In this document: piece by piece, positions 57,008 through 64,000 of the stretch | How the letters are laid out: every line of letters starts with the position of its first letter | How positions within the stretch are numbered: the first letter of the stretch is position 1 | From: Manihot esculenta | Taxonomy: Eukaryota > Streptophyta > Magnoliopsida > Malpighiales > Euphorbiaceae | DNA: 64,000 nucleotides | Reading direction: 5' to 3' | Assembly: GCF_001659605.2 (NCBI RefSeq) | Contig: NC_035176.2 | Span: 19,733,122 to 19,797,121, forward strand | Translations under genes and position numbers: made by a program | The notes under the pieces: generated by a model | Seen by the model: the letters and a program-made list of their open reading frames with translations, nothing else | Database searches by the model: none | Told to the model about the DNA's origin: nothing

Positions 57008-59310
57008 TGTAATACCCGGCTAGACTCCGGTATCGGGATCCCTACCGTCCGGTGGGACCTCGGATGTCGGAAACCTCTAGAAGGGTAAAACTATGATTTT
57101 ATGAAGTGTTTTCATGTATTTCAATGGTTTTAAGTATGAAATTAAATGAGTTTTTGCATGAAAAGTCTTTGGAGGAAACCCAGGTTCGGCCGCCGAAAGT
57201 CAAGTTCGGCCGCCGAACATGCATGCGTTTTGGAGGCACGTTAGGCCCCCGAAAGCATGAGTGAGGGAAGTCCAGGTTCGGCCGCCGAACCTCATGTTCG
57301 GCCGCCGAACATGGCATGCATGCGGAGGCACATTCGGCCCCCGAACGTGGCCTGGCCAGCCACTATAAAAGGGTCTCTTTGGTCCGCACGGGCGAGCTTT
57401 TCTTCCCCGTTGTCAGCCAAGGTAAACCTTCGCCGCCCCTCACCAATCTTGAGCATTTTCCTTCAATCTTTCACGTTTTTAACAAGTTTATAACTTTGTT
57501 TTGAAGATTTACAAGTTTTAAGCAAGTTTAAGTGCTTTGAGGTTCAAGGAGCTCAATCCTCCCATCTTTGAGTCAAGGTCGTTTTCCTCTCGATCTTCAA
57601 GAGGTAAGGGTCGATCTTGAACTCTTATTATGTTTTAAATAAGTTTTATGCAAGATCTATGGGTTAGAATGCATGTTTAGGTTATGTGTATGTTTATGGG
57701 TATAATGTATGTTTTTGAACAATGTATGTTGGAAATGTGTTGTTTGAAGTGTTGTAGTTGGGGTATATTATAGTTTGAGACCCCTAGGTGTGATGTATGA
57801 TGTGTATGCATGTGTAGAAACAAGTTTATGCATGTTTTGAGGCGTTTTGGAGGCTTTGGACACAAGGGAGCCAAGTTTCTGCCCTTCGGCAGAAACTCAG
57901 GTTCGGCCGTCGAAGTGACTTTCGGCCGCCGAACCCCCTTGTGGAGGCAGTTTCGGCTGCCGAAGCCTGCCCCCGAAACTCAAGTTTCGTCTCTGTCTGG
58001 GAGGTTCGGCCGCCGAAAGTGCCGCCGAACCTGCATGACTTTCGGCTGCAGAGGGACTTTCGGCCGCCGAACCTGCCGCCGAAAGTGCCCTGTTTAGCCG
58101 TTTCTTGCATGATTTCATGGGATGTTTTCAGGATGTTTTAGGGGGTCTTTGGGGAGTATTTTGGAGTCATGTTCACGTATGTTTGGTGCCTCATTTGCGT
58201 CCACCTGTGTAGGTTCGGACCCGAGGAACCGAGACCCCCGGTTGTGAGATAGTCGTTCAAGAGTTCGTTGTTAAAGCTTCAGTTACCAAGTGAGTGGAAC
58301 AACCCCTTAAACTTTAAAGTAAAGGAATAAATGAATGAATCATAAAGCATTGCCCATGCATCATTATGCTATGCAATATTAGGTTGTATGCATTAGAATT
58401 CACGAATATGTTGCATTGCATACTTTGTTGTTGATGTGGATGAATGTTGAATGATCCATTAGCCCTTGTATGTCATGATAGCCTATGTGAGTCCAGGTGT
58501 GCCTGCTACGGCTCTACGCCCCTGGCACTATGACTGATTATGAAATTCCGGGTGTGCCTGCTATGGCTCTACGCCCCCGGCATGTATGAGTAAGAAAGAT
58601 TAGGGCTAAATGGTGACAAGTTCATCCTTGTTGTGAAATGTTTGTGTTATGGCGCATACATGAAAGCATGAATAAGAAAAGAAGGAAAAAGTTAAATGAT
58701 AATAATAATAATAAAATGAATAATAATATACCTAAAAAGGGAGGAATTAAAACAAATGTTTTTAGTTTCTGCTCACTGGGCTCTAGTAGCTCACCCCACT
58801 CCCTTTATCCCCAAAGTTGCAGGTACAGGATAGATCAAGAAGTCGGCTAGAGTGAAGTCAAGCCTTGTATGTTGTAATAGATAATAGTGGACATGAATAT
58901 GATGTAATGAGTAATTATGACCATGTAATGTAATGAATGAGTAATGTATAGTAATGATGATGATGATTGAGGATTAGTATGTGCTTGACCCTATGTTTAT
59001 GGTTATCCCCTTGGCACATGATCTATAGAAATGTTTTTATGATGTATTTGATAGTCCAAGCTTATCGAATGAGGAAATACCCCATTGGAGCATTTGATGA
59101 GGACTCCAGTGGTGGTTATGTTATTGATGTGCACATGTTCAGGTTAAGCTTGGAAAAAGAAAGAAAAAAAGTTTACAGCTTTATGTATGTTGATCATGTA
59201 TGGGATATTACAGGTTACAGGAGGTATGTTTGGCTTGCTACGGGTCCCGGCGGCCTTAAGCCGATCTGGATCCTAGCGCCGGTAACGGGTCGGATTTCCG
59301 GGTCGTTACA
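57008..59310 (+). repeat. 3' LTR of the Tekay element
   Basis: 2,303 bp. Relative to the 5' LTR it has a 66-bp addition of GCCGCCGAA-type sequence near 58,024-58,089, lacks one A near 57,177, and has about seven substitutions. TATA box at 57,364. Confidence 0.95.
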
Positions 59311-59660
59311 GATATAATAGCTATAAATTTAATTTTTTTGTAACAATTACTACCATTGTAGTCACAACACATTAATATTATAGGTAATAATTTTAATAGC
59401 CACAAAGCTAATATGATTATAGTAATAATTATTTTATTAGCTACAGTTTATTAGTCATTATAAAAAATTTGTGGCAGAAACATAAAAATATTAGTCATGT
59501 AATTATGTTTGTCATAACTATTACTAAATCATTAGGCACAACATCGTAGCTAAATGAATTGTATGAGTACTGTGATATTTTAGTTATAATTATAAAAAAG
59601 TCATGGAATTAGCTATCAAATTAGCCACAATTATATAACTACGATAGAATACTATAACTA

Positions 59661-59922
59661 ATAAAATAATTGAAAAGAACGACGACAAAAGTTGTGCTAA
59701 CTTGGGCACACTTATTGGTACAATGGAAAAAATATTTGGGAACACTTGAAATTTTTTTTTGTTCTTTGCTTAATTGGTCCCACTTTAATTAGAGTCCGCT
59801 TATCTAACCTTATTACTATTAGTAATATATTTTACTTAAGATATTCAATATATATAATAGAATAATTAAACTTCATTTTGTAGAAAATATGTTTCATTTT
59901 TTATGAAATATAACATTTTGAC

Positions 59923-59990
<68 letters not shown>

Positions 59991-61377
59991 GCTAACTTTA
60001 TTAAATACTAATTAAAAATTAAAAGCTTTCATCGAATTTCATTAGGTGGCTGGAAAATTAGCCTCCATTGAAGCCAATATTGTAGCCATATTCTCTCTAT
60101 TGTGCTTTAATGCTATCAATTCCATATGAGTTTCAACGACGCTAGATAACCATTATTACAAATAAAAATCAGAAAAAATTTGAAAAATGAAAAAGAAAAA
60201 GAAAAACAAAACTAAAAATGCTAAAAGAAAATAGAAAGCAAGTAATTTCACACATCATTAACGAAAGTTAGTCTTAATTCTATAGAATTATTGTATTTTT
60301 TTCATACTTGAATATAGTCGGTTTTTTCAGACTTTAATACTAGTTTTTCTATGATTCTCGATTTTAAATCGGTTCTTCATGAGCCTTACTATGTCAAATA
60401 ATTATATCTTAGAAAATTTATCTCTTAATTGAAACCATATACAGAATTATATTTTCTAGTTCCGATTCTTCTCTTAGAGCTGAGACCAGAATTAAAACCT
60501 AAACTTGAACCATGGAAATATAATTAGAACCAATACTAGAACTAGGAAAAAAATTGGTATCAATTTCTTAATTTCCAGGAATCGTTTTTTTTATCTAGTA
60601 CCGCTTTCTTTTAGGAATCAGTTTCAGAACCGGTACTACACACCCTTAGTAACATGAACTTTACACCGCCATATGCTTAAAGGTGAGCATTTTATAACCA
60701 TCACCATGACCAATTAGCAAATTTGGAAATTATGGTAATTGAAAATTTCTTACAGAATTACTAATTACTGAACATAATTACTAATCGGTAACCAAAAAAC
60801 CAAAATTCTTTATCCACAATATATAAATTAAATTTATACCAAAATTATTCCAAATTTTTAACCAACGATTTAACACCTTTAGGGTCTTATTCTATCAAAA
60901 AACACAATTATGCCAAATTTGGCACACTTACAATTTTTTTTTTTACATACTTGAATTTTTTTTACCTACATATTTGTATTTTGCGTATAAATTAATTTTG
61001 AAGTTTTTTTTTTGAAAATAAATTTATTTTGATGTTAAAAATACAGCTCTACAAAGATGTGGTCATGATTTTTTTCTTTTAAAAAAACATTTATAGCGTT
61101 GATTTTGAATCTGCTTAAACAAATTAAAATTATTTTATTTTGCTTATTTAATTAAAATTATAAAATATTTTAATTACAAAAAAGTAAAAATAAATAATAT
61201 TATATTAATTAATAAAGGGAACCCTATCAATTAGTGGCGGCAATATAATAATAAGCTTGCTAATATATATATTTTTGGCTTGGGGGAATGAAAACCTTAA
61301 AATTAAAAATTCCCTCCCTATAGCCACTACTGCTACCGCTATGAATTCTATATAAATTTTCATTCTCACTCATGATT
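59661..61377. other. AT-rich intergenic DNA with an (AAT)n microsatellite
   Basis: About 22 AAT units at 59,924-59,989. A degraded fragment rich in GAACC/GGTTC words (about 60,290-60,655, ending ACCGGTACTACACACCCTTAG) resembles the end of a TIR element. No open frame of note. Confidence 0.6.
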
Positions 61378-61633
61378 CATTCAGTTTTCAATTTCTGTCC
61401 ACTATCAAAAGGAGAAGCTCCCACTATCAAATCCAATCAGGTACGTTTAAAATTACAAAAGCCTTAAAATTAATGTTTCATTGTAATTGTTCTAGGTTAA
61501 ATACGTGAAAGGCATCTGATATTTACTTTTCATTCATTTTTCATCTGTTAAAAAGCTTTGATTCACTATTTTTATATTAATTTATCCTCTATGTGTAATA
61601 TTCAATTTTTTCCATGAAGCAGAAGCAAACATC
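61378..61633 (+). promoter_or_regulatory. 5' UTR exon and intron of the downstream transposase-like gene
   Basis: A TATA-like CTATATAAATT at about 61,347 precedes a pyrimidine/CA-rich leader ending CAATCAG|GTACGT (donor at 61,441). An intron then runs to GAAGCAG (exon resumes at 61,623). The first ATG in the resumed exon is at 61,634. The arrangement is inferred. Confidence 0.45.
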
Positions 61634-63127
61634 ATGGCTCGACGATGCAAGTTGCGGAAAGGGAATTCCATCAATATTAACTTGGAAAATGAGACTGAAA
61701 ATAATGTTAACCAGAACTTTCAAGAAACTCAAGAGTTACACCAAAATTAGGCTTCAAATTTTCAAGGTAAATAATATTTATGTGATTTATAAATTTTAAG
61801 TTGTTTTCGTAAATAATTAGATGGCTAAATTCAATTTTTTTTTAGGGAATACTAGTCAGAAGACAATGAGGTATCATTATGAAGGCCATTTTATATTTTC
61901 ACCAAATAGAATATATGAAAATGGTAGGTTCATGGAGAAACCTAATTTTGATGTTGATTTCATCTCATTTTTTGATATATTGGATGACTTGAAAAAGGAT
62001 TGTGGATTTGATGTTATAAAAGGAGATAAATTTTATTACTTGAAGGCTGATAAAGCTCTTAGTGATCTTGATGCATTGATAGAGGTTAAAGATGATACAG
62101 ACGTGAAAAATATGATGGATAGTTATAAGAAGTTCCCTTCAAAACCCATTGATATATACACTCTATTTCGAAATTATGATATTTTACCAAATGGACTTGG
62201 TGACGAGCTACCCGCAGTTACCGTTGATCACACTTCTAATCAACTTCAAAATCCAAATGCAACTGCAGCAACAGGTTTACTCATTTAATTTTATTTAAAC
62301 AATTGATTATGTTTACTTGTTCTATGTACAGAAATTCTTGTTATTATATGATTATTGTTTTACTTTTGTTTTGAAATAGGTTCCAATACAATTAAAAGAA
62401 AAACTAGAGGACCAACACGATGCTTGAAAATCACACAATTGGAGAATGGGCAAAAATTGCCAGTAGAATTTGATGAAGATGATCAAGCCATTGGTGATAA
62501 TGCTACTGCATTTGTTTGGTTTTTAGGACAAACTATTAGAAGTGTGTCGTGTTGTCTATTGCAAGTGAAACAATGGAACAAGATTGCCGATGATAAGCTC
62601 GACCATATGTGGTCTACCATATTGGTACAAAAATTTATATTAAATTACATCCATTATAAAATTATTATAATTTTTTTAGTTCTATTAAGTATCATAATCT
62701 TTGTTTCTTACTTCTTTGCTAAAAGGAAAAGTTCACTTTTGAGTATTCTGATGCAAGAAAGGGAGCAATTTTCGGTAATATGAATGCATTATATAGGTAT
62801 TATGGGCATAAGTTGAAGAAGAAGTACTTTGATTCAAAGGCAACTTATTCACTTCGTCTCCGAAACAAGCCTAAGGATATGGATGTAAAAGATTGGAAGT
62901 ATTTGGTTAATCTTTGGACAGAAAATGCATTTCAGGTATTAAAAATTCGGGTAAAATTTAATAATTTATTTTATATGAATTCAGTTTCTGTTAGCTAACA
63001 TAAATTCTGAAAATTTTTCATTGTTTTTCTTTAGGAGAGAAGCAACAAAAATAAGACAAATAGATGCAAGCGTTCTATGCCGCCATACACGGGGACAAAA
63101 AGCTTTGCTCGGCTGAGAGATCATATG
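61634..63127 (+). pseudogene. Transposase_24-type (Ptta/En/Spm) gene, partial, with in-frame stop
   Basis: Exons by splice signals: 61,623-61,766, 61,846-62,274, 62,380-62,624, 62,726-62,935, 63,035-63,127; phases agree throughout. The second gives a PB1-like fold region (HYEGHFIF...DLKKDCGFDVIKGDKFYYL). The third begins RGPTRCLKI, followed by VEFDEDDQAIG and FLGQTIRSVS. The fourth and fifth hold W..LVNLWTENAFQERSNKNKTNR and TGTKSFARLRDHM, the hallmark of the Transposase_24 family. The first coding exon (MARRCKLRKGNS..) stays in frame with the rest but has TAG at 61,748-61,750. Either that makes it a pseudogene, or translation starts at a downstream ATG. No further exon was recognised before the window end. 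It could be a CACTA-derived ORF or a host gene derived from one. Confidence 0.65.
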
Positions 63128-64000
63128 GTATGAGTTTGTTTTTATTTTATTAGTATTCTAGTGTTTTTTATTAATTAAATGATACATAAATAATCGCTTT
63201 TTACTGCTGTCGTTTTGTGGACTATGGTTAGAAAGAAACAAAATAGTATTTGATAATTCTAGTTTAGAGCTTGAGAAAGTTTATGATTTGATGTTTTATG
63301 GATCTTTTGTTTGGTTTAAGATGTGCCTAGCTTTCTTTATTCCTTAATCTAAATTCTTTTTAGTAGCTCAACAATCAAGAACTGGTCAACCTGTAATGGT
63401 ATAAGCTAGCTGCTTGTTGTTATTCTTTGTATTCTGCTATAACTCTCAAAGTTCTAATAAAAGCTATTTTTATAAAAAAAAAATAATAATAATAATGCCT
63501 TTTGAAGTTCATATGATTGTTAGAACTTTTTGATATGTCATTTACTATTTTTTCTATAAATGCCTAATTAGACTCAGACTGCCATTATTAACCTTCATTT
63601 CCCACATCAAAACAAATCCCCTTTTTCTTTATGCTCATTAAAGTTAAACATGGCAAATTTTTAGTAGTATTAGATTAGACAACAAACACCATTAATAACT
63701 CACTCATTTAATGGTGGAATTTGACCATGTTTAATATTCTAAATATAGGAATGAATTATGATTGGTCAACCCTATGAGCATCCAAACTTGTAGAGTAAAT
63801 AATAATCAACAATATTATGAATTTTAACGCTTGAATTGATATCATTAGTTGTAAAAATGTTAGCTCTTTTATACAAGTTTTGTTTATCTGCAGCATATTT
63901 GTAGTTAAGTCAATTGACTCTTTTACGGAAAGTTTGGTTTTGCTTGAACTCAAATTTTTATTGATATAGATCTATGATAAACTAATACTAATTGTTATAT
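63128..64000. other. AT-rich DNA at the window end
   Basis: No further exon, open frame or repeat recognised. It may be a long intron of the preceding gene. Confidence 0.45.

Larger units (their letters stand above)
49395..59310 (+). mobile_element. Complete Ty3/gypsy chromovirus, Tekay/Del type
   Basis: 9,916-bp element with long LTRs (TGTAAT...GTTACA), a methionine-tRNA primer site, an uninterrupted gag-pol, a polypurine tract, and a perfect 5-bp target duplication GATAT (49,390-49,394 and 59,311-59,315). Lineage is judged from LTR length, a double CCHC gag, a GPF-type integrase end and a C-terminal chromodomain-like block. The LTRs differ by about seven substitutions over 2.24 kb plus two indels, so the insertion is young. 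Confidence 0.95.
49174..59660. mobile_element. Old TIR element (about 566 bp) split by the Tekay insertion
   Basis: Two halves (49,174-49,394 and 59,311-59,660) flank the Tekay element. The outer ends are inverted repeats of about 40 bp: TAGTTAC...TTGTGGCTAAT on the left, and ATTAGCCACAA...ATAACTA on the right. TTGTGGCTA/TAGCCACAA words recur inside in both orientations. It is a MITE-like DNA element of unknown superfamily; I could not confirm a target duplication. Confidence 0.5.

Noticed and set aside
63460..63500. A+T tract near the window end as a retroposon poly(A) tail
   Set aside because: No target duplication or retroposon body recognised next to it.

Overview
The window is nuclear DNA of a eudicot plant. 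It has a 23-exon plant gene with GT-AG introns, TE-packed introns, Ty1/copia and Ty3/gypsy elements, MITEs and an endogenous plant pararetrovirus. I could not place the species; a woody Malpighiales/Euphorbiaceae host is only a guess. All coordinates come from reading the sequence by eye.

Region 1 (236-30,420, minus strand) is one complete host gene, NAP1 (GNARLED/Nck-associated protein 1), a subunit of the WAVE/SCAR complex that activates ARP2/3 actin nucleation. I traced 23 coding exons whose lengths sum to 4,155 nt, giving 1,384 residues with every phase consistent. Its introns have swollen to about 25 kb in total and hold copia fragments, a hAT-type MITE, mariner-like and fold-back elements, a small deleted copia element with both LTRs, and a solo-LTR-like piece.

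Region 2 (31,146-47,450) is a rearranged endogenous pararetrovirus (Caulimoviridae, florendovirus-like) of about 14.8 kb. It lies between two direct copies (735 and 756 bp) of an AT-rich host sequence. It holds a 3' half-genome in plus orientation, an inverted 3.1-kb ORF1 segment, and a near full-length plus copy. The inverted segment and the full copy form a 3.1-kb inverted repeat with a 414-bp loop, and a viral promoter sits just upstream. ORF1 is broken in every copy, while ORF2 is intact in both. A splice donor in the leader ORF and an acceptor 3 nt before the ORF2 start lie in the same phase, so a spliced leader-ORF2 product looks possible, as known for rice tungro bacilliform virus ORF4.

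Region 3 (49,174-59,660) is a young, apparently complete Ty3/gypsy chromovirus of Tekay/Del type (LTRs of 2,238 and 2,303 bp, 5-bp target duplication GATAT, uninterrupted gag-pol). It is nested in an older terminal-inverted-repeat element. Its LTRs carry clusters of a CG-rich palindrome containing a GCCGCC core.

Region 4 (61,378-64,000) is the 5' part of a multi-exon gene with a Transposase_24-type domain (Ptta/En/Spm family). It has an in-frame stop in the first coding exon and runs off the window or is truncated.
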